A stretch of DNA of 64,000 nt from Boesenbergia rotunda (GCA_024364735.1 JAGFNQ010010088.1:1-64000); one strand, 5' to 3'; shown: positions 43,191 to 55,989, counted from the stretch's first letter. Notes: a model not told the origin generated them from the letters alone. Translations and numbers: made by a program.

Positions 43191-45423
43191 AAAAGATTTA
43201 TTGTAAACCCTTTTACTAATTAAGTACTTAGATTTTGTTAGAATCCAACTAATATACCAGGTAAAGAAAATCTATCAATCCCATACATAATCTAAGTTAT
43301 ATAAACATGTAAAAATAAGAAAAGTAGAAATCTTGCCTTAAATTTTTCTCAAACTCTAAAAAAAAATCTCTTAATATATATTTTTTCACAAGATTTTTTA
43401 ATTGATTAAAAAACATATGCTGCTTTAATAAGATATATTTAATTATGTGCTCTTCTCATTTTATCCCTCTTGTTATTAATTTTTTTTTTTTAATCTTTCT
43501 TTTCTTTTCTTCTCTTTCCTCTTTCTCTTCATGCAAGTATAAATATTTAAAAAATAGTAAAAATTTTTATTATTTTTTTCAAAAATAATTTAATACCTCC
43601 GAAAAAGATACAATAAATAATGAATAACCTATTTGAACTCCTTACAATCTTATTAATCCATAAATCTAAAAGTGGTACAATGAAAACTCCCTAGGACAAT
43701 CGGGAGATGAATGCATCGACGATCAACTTACTTCCGTACTAGAAATCAAGAACTCATTTGCAAGTCATGAGCCACTAGGAGAAAGACATCCGACATCGAT
43801 GAACCTCAACTTCTCTGCCTGCACCTCCGCATGGAAAGTGAAATCTTCACTGTCCTCGACTTCTCTACCTGCTCCTCTTCATGGGAAGTGAGATATCTAC
43901 TGCCCTCGACTTCCCTGCTTGCTCCTCCGCTTGCCTCTGTCATCATTGTTGTCGTCAAGGACTAAATGAAAATAGTAGAAGATGAGGTCGCAGAAGGCGA
44001 AGGGATTGCAGTGGAACAACAATGTGTAAGCTTGGTACTGTGACAAAAGATCAATGACAGGAATAAATTAGTAAATATTAAATTAGGTGGTTGCATAACC
44101 TAAGTTGAACCAAACATCATTAAAATTATATTTTATTCCTCATCATCTTAGTTATTACATAACTAAAATTATGTTTGATAATTTAAAATAAATATGTTAT
44201 AATAAAGTTTTGACTTTAGGTTTCGGGATTGAATTAGAGTATTAAGTATAAAAACTTTAAAAAAAATTTTAAGGATGGACGGTGTGTTGTGTAAGTCTAA
44301 CAGCATAACAAATTAATTTTGAAAATAATCAACTCAGGCACATAAAATTTTTTTTATTGATTATCAAGATAAATAAAAAAATACATATTAATTTGATGTA
44401 TAACTCAATATCACAAGTAATTTCGAACTCTCTCCTTATATGAGAGTTCTACTTTTACCATTTCTCGAGGACAATCATTTTGTGGGAAAAAAAAGACGGA
44501 ACGTTCACCCCCAGCGTCTTTGTCAGTACGTCTCAGGACCAACACAAAAAAGATAAATCATGATAATTGAGAAGATAAGAGCTTATGGGGAAAAGATTTT
44601 TTATACAGAGTATAGGGATTTATATTCCACCGGTGACTAAACCCATGATCTTTGGTAGAAATCTATTAATTTTTTACCATCTCAATTATATCCGCGAGAC
44701 CGAGGAGAACAATCATTTTGCAGTTAGATCCGGGGAATCCAGGGAAAATTTTGTCTGTTCCTAAATAATATTCCGAGGCCCCCGTTTGCACCGCAGTAAG
44801 CTCAAGATTGAGTGTTTGGCATTGCCACTGCTACTTCACGTTCTTCTGTCCTTTTCTGATAATTGAAGGTGCAGATTTGTCTCCAACTTCAATAAAACTA
44901 CTATTTTTAAATTTATCTTCACAGTAGCATTATTGTGTAGGATTTTGTTATGCATGCTTAATATTAAAAAGAATTTTAGCTTAGTTATAAAATCATTATT
45001 TTAAAATATATTTTAAAAGGGTATACGAATCTTAACTATGAAAATATCCCTCGGCTTAATTAAATAAATATATAAAAGTTCCTTCAAGAATGGACGATGT
45101 TGGGCCTTGGGCTTTTAGTCATTCATTATTAGGGGCCCAATGTTGTGGGCTTTTGAGAGCGACATGTGGGTTATGCATGGGCTTTAATTTAGGCCATCTT
45201 TAGCTGTTAAATTTTAGGGTTTTAGAAGATCATTGTTTTAGAAAACCCTAAATTTTAGATGTGTTGGATAGTTTTTTTACAAAAGGGGTTTCAACCTTTA
45301 CTACGTGGAAGACAATTTCATATGGAACCTATAAATTTGCTATAAGACTCTGCTATGAGTGTGGTTAGTACTGATAAAACACTTAGGGAAATAAATAAGA
45401 GTATTAAAATTTGAATTTTAGTA
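43191..45423. other. Gene-poor DNA with a 51-bp tandem repeat
   Basis: 43800-43945 holds three diverged ~51-base units (CTTCTCTGCCTGC, CTTCTCTACCTGC, CTTCCCTGCTTGC at about 43809, 43860 and 43911). 44494-44710 is a diverged member of the dispersed family seen near 29.7 and 31.3 kb, and its first line also matches 13545-13565 (AACGTTCACCCC.AGCGTCTT). No gene recognised. Confidence 0.5.
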
Positions 45424-45861
45424 GTGTTGGAGTTTATTTCCGTTGGCTCGATCATGCTCTTCCTCTCCATGAAGTTGATGCAAATGTTTTGGGTCCGATT
45501 TGAGCTTTGCTTTATGAGAGATCAACACAGATCAACACGGGATGGCTTTACCGGTATGACTCCTCTGACACTCAAGTCAATCACCGAACACAAGGAAGAA
45601 GATGATGGAGTCAAAGGAAGTGAACAAGTTGCCCAATAAGCTAATGATATGGATCATGTTCAACCCGCTCTAGAAGATATTGATAATTCATTATGCATCA
45701 AAGGAGACTCAATTACAAGGGCTAAGGCTAAAAAGATGAAAGAAGCACTTAATGTGCTAATTGAAGATGTGAAAGCCAAAGCTATCATTGAAGAAGGTTT
45801 GACCAAAAACAAGTCATACGGCTTAGTCAACCTAATTCAAGCCTTAGATGAACTTAACTAG
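45424..45861 (+). pseudogene. Gypsy-type retrotransposon polyprotein fragment
   Basis: The second part reads SITRAKAKKMKEALNVLIED, the characteristic TRARAKK(M/F)KEALN motif found near the 3' end of some plant Ty3/gypsy coding regions. A stop separates it from the preceding open stretch. No integrase or RT core nearby. Confidence 0.6.
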
Positions 45862-46099
45862 TCACTTAAGTCTCTTGTTCATGTAAGAGGGATATGTTGA
45901 TTTTGTGGGTTCAATTTAGGCCCAATTTATAGCTTTATTTGGGTTGTAATGCTGCCAAGAGCTCAATATGACTATGTAGTCTACATAGACCTCTACTAAA
46001 TGAGCTTTTTAGCCTTTTAGGGTTTTTAGGTCACCCTATAGCTATTAATTAAGGGGGCGGTGACCACAACATGTAACTTTTAGATATTTCAATCTACTA

Positions 46100-46376
46100 N
46101 ACAGATAGGAGTTGTCAGCTCCCCCGGCTATATATGCTCATCCCTTTCTCATTCCGCGGGTATGCGAAATCGCACTCTCCTCTACTGTATTTCCTTTAGC
46201 TTCCTTATATCCCTACAGACACTGACTTGACCGTTGGAGGGTCTGACCGGGAAAATTTCCCGACGGATTTGCTAACGGTCATCTTCTCACAGGTCGGAGC
46301 CAGGTCAACAACTTGTGATATTTGAGAGACTATTTGACCACCCTTGAGACTTCTACCTCATTTCGCGACAGAATCA
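46100..46376 (+). mobile_element. LTR fragment starting at an ambiguous base (N)
   Basis: From ACAGATAGGAGTTGTCAGCT to CGCGACAGAATCA it follows 34256-34537 of the WRKY solo LTR, including the TATA part GGCTATATATGC and the end CAGAATCA (CAGGATCA there). It begins exactly after the only N of the window (46100), so the missing 5' part may be an assembly gap. Confidence 0.75.
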
Positions 46377-48026
46377 AATTAAAATTATATGTTGGCAAAG
46401 ATTTAGATTACCTAAAGGTAGGTAAATTATGAATGATTACTGATCTAAGTAGTCATCAATACAGAGAGGATAAAAATTAATGACTCTATAACTCCTTATT
46501 TATTAGCAAATTGTTCGTCCCGGAAAAATTAAAATGCATGTAGTATTATTGGAAGGAGACAGAGATATAAAATAACAAAGAAACAACAGACAGTGAGAGA
46601 GATTGATTAATGCATGAAATCATGGGGTTCACGAGACTACCAGAGATCACGAGCCCTACAGCCAACGCTAGCGGACGTCCTCTGTGTCTTCCAATCCTCG
46701 CAGAACCCCAAGGAGCCAAGGAGGGGAAGTCGTGGAAGAAATGTTAAAATAATTGTTAGAACAAAACAAAACAAATTTGCATGATGAATATTAATATAAT
46801 TTACAGCATTTTTTTTTCTAAAATAAGTCCAAACCAGATACTGATGATATCATACTGGACAAATTCTTAACGAACCATGCATGATGCATTGAGTGAACCA
46901 TAAGAAACTCTGAGATTTAACAATGCTGGCATGTATCTTAATTATCCTTGTCATGCAATTGCTATCACGAACAAAAACAACCTACTGAGTTTCTCGATTC
47001 CTTGAAGGCATTGCCATGCTGACCATTCAGTGAGAGTAGCTAGCTAGAATGTCAGCCCTCCGGGCCCAACTTTTGTTTTCTCTCGAAGTACTGGTCCCTT
47101 CAAAAACTAAGCCAGTTCATGTTTGTAAAATTTTCTTGAAGAATTGGGTTGTGGCAGCAATACTGCGATCAGACTAGAAGAACAGAACTGTACTTGAAGA
47201 GTTTCACCTGTGTTCGTTCGTTCATGATTCAAGTAACTGAGAGCTAGTGTTGATTTCCAGCTTGCATGATTAAAAGATACGTGCAGCTTGAGCACAAAAG
47301 GTCGAATTATGATTTATGAAACAAACAAAGAGAGCGGCATGCGAGCAAGAATGTACCAGCACAGCATACAAAAGTAATCGAGAGAGGATTCAAGTAGATG
47401 AGAAACTTCATCTTAAGCAAGATTTGGCACCATTTGATAATTCACCAAAAGGACCACAGAAGAAGGAGGGAGGGAGGAATCTGATGAGCCTATAATTACG
47501 TGTGCTCTGTTTGTTACTGAATTCATCTACCGCCAGCGGTATCAGAAATGATACAAAAGAAATGCACAATAATTAAACCTTGTATCTACTTTTCATCCAC
47601 GTAAATCCAGAAAAACTCTGGGAGGAATGTAAAGAAGCATTAATTATAGGGAGAGAAGAGGGGGCCATTTGGCTTTTGTTTTGTTCCTCTTCTTTATCTG
47701 GAGGTTGGGAGTGGACAAAGCAGCATATTTGAAGCCCGTGACCGAGCTGCATGTGAAGAAGAGGAAGAGCTGCTGAGCTCGCTGCCTCTCACCTCGTCCA
47801 TCAGGCTCATTCACGTGTTGAGAGCCTAAGGCCTTGGCATTTGCTCCCTTCGAGCTACCATCCACGAACCGTCGATTAAAACTAATAAGAAAGGTACCGG
47901 TAAGACAGCGAAGAGAAGGGAGTGTGGTTGGTGACAAAGGTGCAAAAAGCTTGAAGAGGACATTTCAATTCTCCCTCTCTTTTTTTTTTTTTACTAATTA
48001 TCAATATATTCAAGGCTCATCTCTGC
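46377..48026. other. Upstream region of the polygalacturonase gene
   Basis: No coding frame with family resemblance on either strand, and no tRNA or miRNA precursor recognised. Moderately complex, non-repetitive sequence, so regulatory DNA or an unrecognised noncoding gene cannot be excluded. Confidence 0.4.
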
Positions 48027-48034
48027 TATTTAAA
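48027..48034 (+). promoter_or_regulatory. TATA box of the polygalacturonase gene
   Basis: TATTTAAA, 54 bases before the ATG at 48088; implies a leader of only ~25-30 bases. Confidence 0.5.
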
Positions 48035-48087
48035 CCTAAGCTTCCCTCCTCGCTCTTGTCCCAACTAGCTAAGTGAGTGTGGTTAGA

Positions 48088-50127
48088 ATGAGGCGCTTTG
48101 GGTTGCTCCTTTTCCTTGTCCTGTTCTTGCTGTGCTCGAATTTTGATGGCTGTGAAGGGAAGAGAGGAAGGCATTGGAAACAGAGGAAGACGACTCCATC
48201 CATGGTCAGGAAAAAAGAAAGAGCAAAGAATGGTAGTCGACATGGACATAGTGGTGGCGGCGGTCTTGGAGGAGGAGGAAGTGGTCACTTGAGTCCTCCA
48301 CCGGCGCCGTGTCCGAGTCCGAGCCCGAAAACAGGGTCTCCGGTGCCGGCGCCGGCGCCGGCATCGTCAAAGAGTGCTCGCGTCTTCGACGTGCTTGACT
48401 TTGGAGCAAAGGGAGACGGCGTCACGGATGACACGAAGGTTGCCATTGTTGTCTTCTGTTCTTGTTTGTCCATGGCACGCATGCATTGCTCTGTTTTCTC
48501 GCAATTCTGAAACTCCAAACTAAACTCGCTTCTTTTTCTTCTCTCCTCCATTTCCGAAAGTGAAGCTTCTCTGCAGTGATTTCAGTACTCGTTCATGGAT
48601 GCTGACTTGATGAGCAAATTGAACGCAGGCTTTTGAGGCTGCATGGGCTGCTGCTTGCAAGGTGGGCGACTCAGTCATGGTTGTTCCAGCAGAATTTGAG
48701 TTCCTTGTCGGTCCCATCTCCTTCTCCGGTCCTTACTGCCAGCCCAACATCGTTTTCCAGGTAAAAAAAAAATATACAATGTTTTTGGTTGAAAAACTAA
48801 AATTTAGAAACACAAATTTCTCAAATCATAGAAATCTGCAGTTAGACGGGATGATTATTGCTCCAACCAACGCCAAGTACTGGGCTTCTGGACTTCTATG
48901 GTGGATTGAGTTCACAAAACTGAAAGGCATAGTAATTCGAGGGAGTGGAGTAATCGAAGGGCGAGGAAGTGTCTGGTGGACAAACACTGACTCGGATGTC
49001 GATCCAGTAAGTGCTTCATCTTCTTTCAATCTATCTCAAATCCACATCAACTCAAATAGATTGCCCATCTTTGACAGACACATGACGAACTGAGCTCCAG
49101 CCTGCCTCAGATTAAGCCAACTGTGAGATCGATCTCCTTCCTCATGATCTGCAAAGCAAAGTTGCAATCTTGTTCTGACATTTCTGCCTCTTCGCAGGCC
49201 TTGAGGTTCTACGGGAGCTACAATGTGTCAGTGACTGGCATCACAATTCAGAACAGCCAGCAATGTCATCTGAAGTTCGACAACTGTGAAGCTGTTCAGG
49301 TCTACAACATCACGATTGCTTCACCAGGCAACAGCCTCAACACAGACGGAATTCATCTGCAGAACTCGAGAGATGTCATGATCCACCATGCCAACATGAG
49401 CTGTGGTACTACATACTGCACTAGCCTTTACTGATCATGACCTTAAAGGAAAAGTTACTGAAACTTGTAACAAAACACAGGGGACGACTGCGTCTCCATC
49501 CAAACGGGCTGCTCAAACATTAACATCCACAGCGTAGATTGTGGACCTGGCCATGGAATCAGCATCGGTGGGCTCGGAAGAGACAACAGCAAAGCATGTG
49601 TGTCTAACATCACCGTGAGAGACATCAATTTGCACGGCACTATGACCGGTGTCAGAATCAAGACCTGGCAGGTAGATTTACATCAAGCAGTAACCAAGTT
49701 TCTTTGTATAATTGTATTGTTTGATCAATTGCAGGGTGGATCAGGTTCGGTAGAGGGCATAAGATTCTCAAACATAAGAGTTTCGGAGGTCCAGACACCG
49801 ATCGTCATCGACCAATTCTACTGCGACCGGAGCTCTTGCAGGAACCATACATCAGCAGTGGCCCTTTCCGGCATTGCATATGAGAACATAAAAGGGACTT
49901 ACACCGTGAAGCCAGTGCACTTCGCTTGCAGTGATGCCTCTCCATGTTCAGATATCAGCTTAACCCGAGTAGAGCTTCAGCCTCTGCAAGAGCGTTACCA
50001 CATGTATGAACCCTTCTGCTGGCAGACCTTTGGGGAGCTGTTTACCCCAACCGTCCCGCCGATCGCCTGCTTGCAGAATGGAAAGCCGGCGAGCAATCGT
50101 ATACTGTCCGACCGTGATTTGTGCTGA
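48088..50127 (+). CDS. Polygalacturonase (GH28), secreted, with Gly/Pro-rich N-terminal extension
   Basis: Seven exons fit in phase: 48088-48438, 48629-48760, 48842-49006, 49078-49122, 49198-49405, 49481-49671 and 49735-50127, giving 494 aa. A signal peptide (RRFGLLLFLVLFLLCSNFDG) is followed by a basic, then Gly-rich and Pro/Ser-rich spacer to residue ~95, and the GH28 beta-helix from FDVLDFGAKGDGVTDDT. The four GH28 motifs are present: NTDG (49339-49350), DDC (exon 6 start), GHG (49549-49557) and RIK (49654-49662). The catalytic Asp residues are therefore kept. The enzyme should hydrolyse demethylesterified homogalacturonan in the cell wall. The extended N-terminus is shared by the At1g48100-like clade. 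The start at 48088 is chosen over an upstream in-frame non-ATG stretch because it begins the signal peptide. The splice GT before exon 6 divides the Gly of the GDDC motif. No damage seen. Confidence 0.93.
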
Positions 50128-50839
50128 TATACACTATACCTAGCTACAAGGTCCAAGTGTTGCTGGTGCACATTCATGAGCGGTCGTTGTAATTCTTGCG
50201 ACCCCTTAGCACCATTGCTTCAGAGTAAATATATTGTTTGCTTCTTAAGAGCCTGTCTATCTCTCAAGTGCTGTCAGCTGTCAAACACATGGTTATATGC
50301 AACTAAGCCTCGGTTTGCTGCCATTTAAGCATATATTCCGATTCCAATGTCGACAATTGTGAAGAAGTCGTAATAAACGTGCACAACTTTGTTATTCACC
50401 TTTGGCTTGTGTTTCGGAAGGGAATCGACGCGGATGGTGAGTCACCAAGGCACAGTCCACGAGGATGGCGACGAGGAGAACGTAACAGGATTTTGTTGAG
50501 TTCGGAAAACTTACCCTTTTACCTGGATGTCGAAACACCTTATATACCTGAGGACTTGGTCACACGTGTCTCCATGTTCCCAAATCATCGATTACGTGAT
50601 AACTTCGAGGTAACGGCCGTTGCGATCATTAAGGCCTTAATTGTCGCGCGTGACGGACAATAATTATCCGATAACTTTCCTGTTCTGGAAAGAAGAACGA
50701 CTACTTGAAATCGGACTATATGATATATCGATCTTTGGACTCCACTCTCCCAAGTTGATCTCGGAGCTCATCTCCCGAGCTGACCTTGGGACCTTCATTT
50801 GCTATACCAAGAGGGCTTTGGGAACCTAAAGCCCGACAT
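50128..50839. other. Polygalacturonase 3' flank and LTR-like DNA
   Basis: 3' UTR to about 50290, then LTR-like text from ~50360 (CACCTTATATACCTGAGGAC as a possible TATA region) leading into the minisatellite. Confidence 0.4.
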
Positions 50840-51270
50840 GTCCTCGGACGTCTGTCCTCCCGAGATGGTCTCGGGAGTCCGACCGCCTGGTCTGTACTCG
50901 GATGTCTGTCCTCCTGAGGTGGTCTCTGAAGTCCGACTGTCTGATCTGTACTCGGGCGTTTGTCCTCCCGAGGTAGTCTCGAGAGCCTAAGGCTTGGTAT
51001 GACCTCGGACGTCTATCCTCCCGGGGTGGTCTCGAGAGTCCGACCGCCTGATCTGTCCTTGGACGCTGTCCTCCTGAGGTGGTCTTGGGAGCTTAAGGCC
51101 TGAAATGACCTCGGACGTCTGTCCTCCTAAGGTGGCCTAAGACCCGGCATGACCTCGGGCGTTTATCCTCCCAAGGTGGTGTCGGGAGTCCGACCGCCTG
51201 GTCTGTCCTCGGACGTCTGTCCTCCTAAGGTGGTCTCGGAAGTTCGACCTCGACGATCGGGTTCAGTGGA
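50840..51270. repeat. Minisatellite, ~54-bp unit, within LTR-like DNA
   Basis: About seven or eight imperfect units built from CGGACGTCTGTCCTCC, GAGGTGGTCTCGGGAG and TCCGACCGCCTGGTCTGT. Where open it encodes repeats of VCPPEVVS, an artefact of the repeat. On the minus strand the segment ending at 51297 would start TGATACGGAAAAG, a possible LTR start. Confidence 0.8.
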
Positions 51271-51739
51271 CCTTGATACGTAACTTTTCCGTATCACGTG
51301 TCAACCCTGAGATGCCCAACTCCATCAACTTATCAGCTTGAGTGCTAAACACACAATTAAGAAACTCCCATTTGACAATTGAATTAGTTTGCAGGAAAGT
51401 TTACTCCTCTAGTATTTCTTAAATTTTAAAGGTTATTTTAAAGAATTGTTAAACTTTAGAGGTCATTTTAAAATTTTGCCTATCAATGTCGGTTTCTACA
51501 ACCGGCATAATGTTTTGTTGAAAAGATTAGCTGCAAAAGTCGCTCTAACGATAAGTGCGAGTTCCACGACTATGCATTGTCTTGGCTTACGTGGTGGCTA
51601 CTGGGAGGAGCATTTAAAGGGCACCCGCTGCACTGACTTTGCAGCTGATCAGATTTTTCTGGCCCGCTTTTCTTGCCGTGTTATAAAATCGGTTGCCGCG
51701 ATCATCTGGGTGAGGCAGTGTCGGGGATCGAGATTGGAG
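51271..51739. other. Upstream region of the Fe-S scaffold gene
   Basis: No gene. A possible TATA-like CATTTAAAGG lies near 51609. An in-frame open stretch extends back to 51446, but the recognised transit peptide begins at 51740. Confidence 0.4.
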
Positions 51740-54700
51740 ATGCTCAGATGCACGGCGAAGAGGATTCTAGGGTTAGGGCATGGGTTGGCCGGGCGGAGAC
51801 TTCCCGCCGCCTCGATGGCGGTGCGAGGTTACCATGAGAGGGTGGTGGACCACTACGATAATCCCCGTAACGTCGGTACTTTCGACAAGAACAACCCGAC
51901 GGTGGGGACGGGGTTGGTTGGTGCCCCGGCCTGCGGCGACGTGATGAAGCTTCAGATCAGGGTGGACGAGGCGACCGGGAAGATCACGGACGCCTGCTTC
52001 AAGACTTTCGGTTGCGGCTCTGCCATCGCCTCGTCGTCGGTTGGTGAGGATCTCCTCCTTTTCAGAGTTGCTGCTTTTTATTACTGCTTACGGGGATTAA
52101 AGAAGTTATTGGGGAATTCTAAATTGATTGGATAACATGATTGTTATTCGATTAGATAGAAAAAGATTAGAACATGCTGTTTTCTATTGTTTGCACGAGT
52201 ACCTAAAATTACAACATTTAGGATCTGGTTGCACGATGATGCCAATCTTCATAATTTGATAGTTCAAATTCTTGAAATAAGATTTTCTGTTCTCATTATT
52301 TGCATGAGTGCCTAAAATTGTACAACTTTTCGGATCTGGTTGCATGATGATGCCGATCTCCATAATTTGAGTGTTCAAATTATTGGAAGATGAGATTTGC
52401 TTTAAGCGGAGATTGATTATCTAGTCCCTTAAATTGAACAGAAATTCTGCATATTTATTGTGAAGATTGCCATTCTAATGTTGTTTTAGGTGGCTAGATT
52501 TCTCATGTTATTGTATATTCACAATAATGTCCATATCAACTTCTCTTATGCCCTATCTATGCACCAAGACTAGAAAATTTTCAATCTTTGTTCTGAAATT
52601 ATAAGTTGTAACTACTTATCACCACTTCTTTCAGCATGACATCAAAGATTAAATGAGTTATTTTCTCAGCATTTTAGCTAAGTATTTCCTGTCTATTAAA
52701 TGGTTGCTTGTAATTCAACTGAAGGTTGTCAAATGAACTCCCCTGAAGTTATTGTATTTAAACATTTGTATGCTATCACAAATACAATGCTCCTTTTATT
52801 CTTTTTATCAAGTTGCAAAGCCTTAAGTTTTTGAACGTTTGATTGTTGCAGCTACTGAATGGGTAAAAGGGAAGACGATGGATGAGGTTTTATCTATTAG
52901 AAACACGTAAGTAATCCTGCCTTACTAACTCATTCTATTTTTTTTTTTTACCTTACTATAGCGCTTGGTTGTTCTTGAGAATATATCACATATGTTTTTG
53001 AATTATATTACTTCCTTCCTTAGTAGTTGATATAATACAATTTTGGGTCTTCTAATCCATTTGATTTATTATATATCTTCATGCTCTAAACCAGATTTCT
53101 ATCAATTATTTGCTTCTTGAATGCATGGTTCAAAAGTTTAAGGTTTGATTGCAAATCATAGTGTTTTCAAGTGCTACGAAAAAAAAGATTTTTCTAGTGG
53201 AATCAGAATTTTTTGATTAGTGAGTGCAACAGAAAACAAGTGGAGATAATCAAGCTTGCCTAAGGATGCTTGTGATTGAGACTTGGTTCCACTTGTTATG
53301 GGCTACTTATTGGGGCAGGGTTTTTTTTTGTCAAGTGCTCACTTATTAGGGCTTAGAGAGGTAAATTCTTATGATTGTTAAGCTAGATAACTATTAAAGA
53401 ATCATCCTGCGTCAGAATCCTAGGATGTGTGTTTATCTGGAACATCAACTAGATGGGAGAATTCTAAATCTTGTATTGACCATCAATTAGTATATCGACA
53501 TGGAGTAATTGATTATATTTTTGCATGCTTGTTCATATAGTTGCATATCATCCATTACCAGGCTGTAGTTGATAAGCCGAAACTTGATAGTTGAACTAAT
53601 CAAACTGTCTTAAGCTTTAGGGAGAAGTTGACACTTGGACCAAATAAAATTTAGGTCATTCACAGTTCACTCCCTCTTGGACTGACTTCGGGAAGTTGTT
53701 TGTCTCTTAACAGTTCACTCCTTCTAGCCTTGTCTGTTTAAAAAAAAAACTTCTTTTCTTAGAAAATAAAATTGAAAAATAAATAAATATTAAATTGACC
53801 TTTTTCACACACTTGAATTTTTTTAAAGGTGAAGGGTGCCATAAACATTATTTTTGAAATTTGAAAACTGAAAATAGAAAATTTTCAAGAACCAAATAAC
53901 GCTTTAAATTTCTTGGTGCATATAACCCATATGTTTCTAACCCCTGTTATATATCTTAGGATATATGGTGTGAATGGAATAGAGGTGGAGGGACTTTTAG
54001 TCCCACATTGTTACTTTTTCTTGAGTAGAAAGTGAGGAGGAGAATAAAAGGGCCCCCTTGAGAGGGGGGGCTTTAGTCCCACATTGGGAGTTTAAGGCAA
54101 AATATTTGGTTTATATTGTATCACAAGCATGGTAGTTGTGAACAAATGCTAGAGGAGAGGCTCTCTCTCACGCGTGGGTGCGCAGGGGGGTGCAAATCCA
54201 GGGCCCGGATTTGTACTGAACCAAGTGAACTCGTGTGCATGCACGACCCGCGCACGTCGAATGTCGGACCGGTCGGGGCAAAATTTGTCCAAGCAGATGA
54301 GCCAAAGTTTTGCCAATTTGATTTTTGCTCGAATGTGTAAATGCCATTAAATGACGATTAATTCGTCATTTAATACTGCGAGGTCTGAGCCTATAAAAGG
54401 AGGTCGTGACCGAGAGCAAAGGGAGAGACGCACAGGCAGAGACGCAGTGCGAAATTCTTCTCCACTCCACCTCGCTCCCGACCCCGCTGATAGCAGTCGG
54501 GTACCTCCTCAGTTCGCCACGAGCAACGAGTGCTCCGTTGTGCCCGTGGTCTGCTGTTGTATCCTGAGAGACGGAAGTCCATCTGAGCCTCGAAGCACCG
54601 CCGGAGGAGGACGAATCTGTTTCAAGGAAACTGCGCTGCGCAGGCCTCAGCAACTCCCCGGTCGGGAGACGTCCTACTGCTGCTCGGGAGCTCACTCGGC

Positions 54701-55643
54701 CACTCGGGAGCTCACTCGGCCGCTCGGGAAACTTCATTCGGGAGCTCACTCGGCCGCTCGGGAGATTTCACTCGTATCTCACACGGCCACTCGGGAGCTC
54801 ACTCGGCCGCTCGGGAAACTTCATTCGGGAGCTCACTCGGCCGCTCAGGAAACTTCATTCGGGAGCTCACTCGGCCGCTCGGGAAACGTCATTCGGGAGC
54901 TCACTCGGCCGCTCGGGAGATTTCACTCGGATCTCACTCGGTCACTCGGGAAAACCTGCTCGGGTCGGGAGATTCCACTCGGACCTCACTCGGCCACTCG
55001 GATCTCACTCGGCAGCTTCGGTTTTCAACTCGGCCACTCAACAGAGATAAGTTGAAATTGTTTTTGTAATTTCAATTTAGTATAAAATTTCGGAAAAATC
55101 CTCCAACAACCCCTTCCTGGACTTGAGGAGCTCCGCATCACTTTATCGTGACTCCTAGTTTTGCCTCTGATCTTCCATCCAAATTTTGGTGCCAGTTTGA
55201 ATTTGGCATTTTGAATTTATTTCAAGGTTGGCGATCAATTATAACTGTGGGAAGCTGCTTCCATATTTATTGGTTGAATCCCGAGACCATCAGTTATAGT
55301 TTTATTTTCTTTACACAATTCCTGATAAACACCATACATGCACTGAATTTGGACCCGGCTCTGTAGTCTGCTGAATTATCCCTCAGCAAGTTCGAAATGT
55401 TTGAGACTCCGAGTACAATTTCTGTACTAGTACAATAAACCAATCCAGATGTGCGCATACGCTGACCCTTCAGATTCGTGCAGGGAAATTGCCAAACATC
55501 TTTCACTGCCTCCAGTTAAGCTGCACTGCAGCATGCTCGCTGAAGATGCAATCAAGGCCGCAGTGAGAGATTATGAAGCAAAGAAGTCCAAACACTCTCA
55601 GTATGTTGAAACCGACCAAGTTGACAGTGCAGCGCAGCCTTGA
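51740..55643 (+). CDS. Mitochondrial iron-sulfur cluster scaffold (ISCU/ISU type)
   Basis: Three exons fit in phase: 51740-52043, 52852-52906 and 55484-55643, giving 172 aa. A basic mitochondrial transit peptide (~residues 1-30) is followed by the NifU_N/IscU domain from YHERVVDHYDNPRNVGTFD. The three cluster-ligand cysteines are present in APACGDVM, FGCGSAIASSS and KLHCSMLAEDA, with the Asp after the first Cys. The LPPVK motif recognised by the HSCA-type chaperone is intact in exon 3. The protein assembles 2Fe-2S clusters from NFS1-delivered sulfur in the matrix, before transfer to apoproteins. Intron 2 (52907-55483) is 2.6 kb because a 1.16-kb solo LTR sits in it. The acidic C-terminal tail after YEAKKSKH is slightly longer than in some relatives. 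Everything seen is consistent with a working gene. Confidence 0.93.
53945..55108 (+). mobile_element. Solo LTR in intron 2 of the Fe-S scaffold gene
   Basis: 1,164 bp starting TGTTATATATC and ending CTCCAACA, flanked by the 5-base duplication ACCCC (53940-53944 and 55109-55113). Internal CTATAAAAGGAGG (~54391-54403) is a good TATA box, followed by a transcribed-region-like part. A fragment of the same family is at 11000-11420. TGT...ACA ends and the length fit a Ty1/copia-type LTR, but no coding part is present. Confidence 0.9.
54685..54990. repeat. Minisatellite inside the solo LTR
   Basis: Imperfect units built from CGGGAGCTCACTCGGCCGCT and CGGGAAACTTCATT or CGGGAGATTTCACT. This creates the long plus-strand open frame through 54351-55055, which I do not consider a gene. 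Confidence 0.85.
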
Positions 55644-55985
55644 ATGCATTGGCAGTTTACAGCTTAATGCACTGCTGTAGCTTGTTCTTTTTTTCCTTAT
55701 CTCTTCGCAACAGTTGGTAATGGCTTCCAAGTTCCAAGACTACTAATGTAAATTGCAGCTGTTTAAGAGTTTTATTTTGTGATATATGATTATGATCTGC
55801 CTTGATTCACAATTCGTGATTTTCATTTGAATTTTATAGACGGATAATACTTTCATTTCCATAATCTCAACTCGCTTAAAATTGTTCATTGAACAGCCGA
55901 ATACTTGCTGATAGACATACGGAAGTAGGATGCTTTACAAACGAACTCTCTTATCAGAACTTCCTTTTGGCCTTTTTCTGATTAG
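55644..55985. other. 3' region of the Fe-S scaffold gene
   Basis: Likely 3' UTR and flank; nothing else recognised. Confidence 0.5.
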
Positions 55986-55989
55986 GAAG

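Noticed and set aside
47644..47937. 97-aa minus-strand frame upstream of the polygalacturonase
   Set aside because: No family resemblance; ends in low-complexity Lys-rich text. Also checked informally for miRNA precursors (miR159/319-like words) without a convincing match.
50799..50990. Small frame with CPPEVVS-type repeats
   Set aside because: Translation of the 54-bp minisatellite.
54351..55055. 234-aa open frame
   Set aside because: It runs through the LTR minisatellite, and its Leu/Gly/Ser repeats simply translate the repeat. It belongs to the solo LTR.
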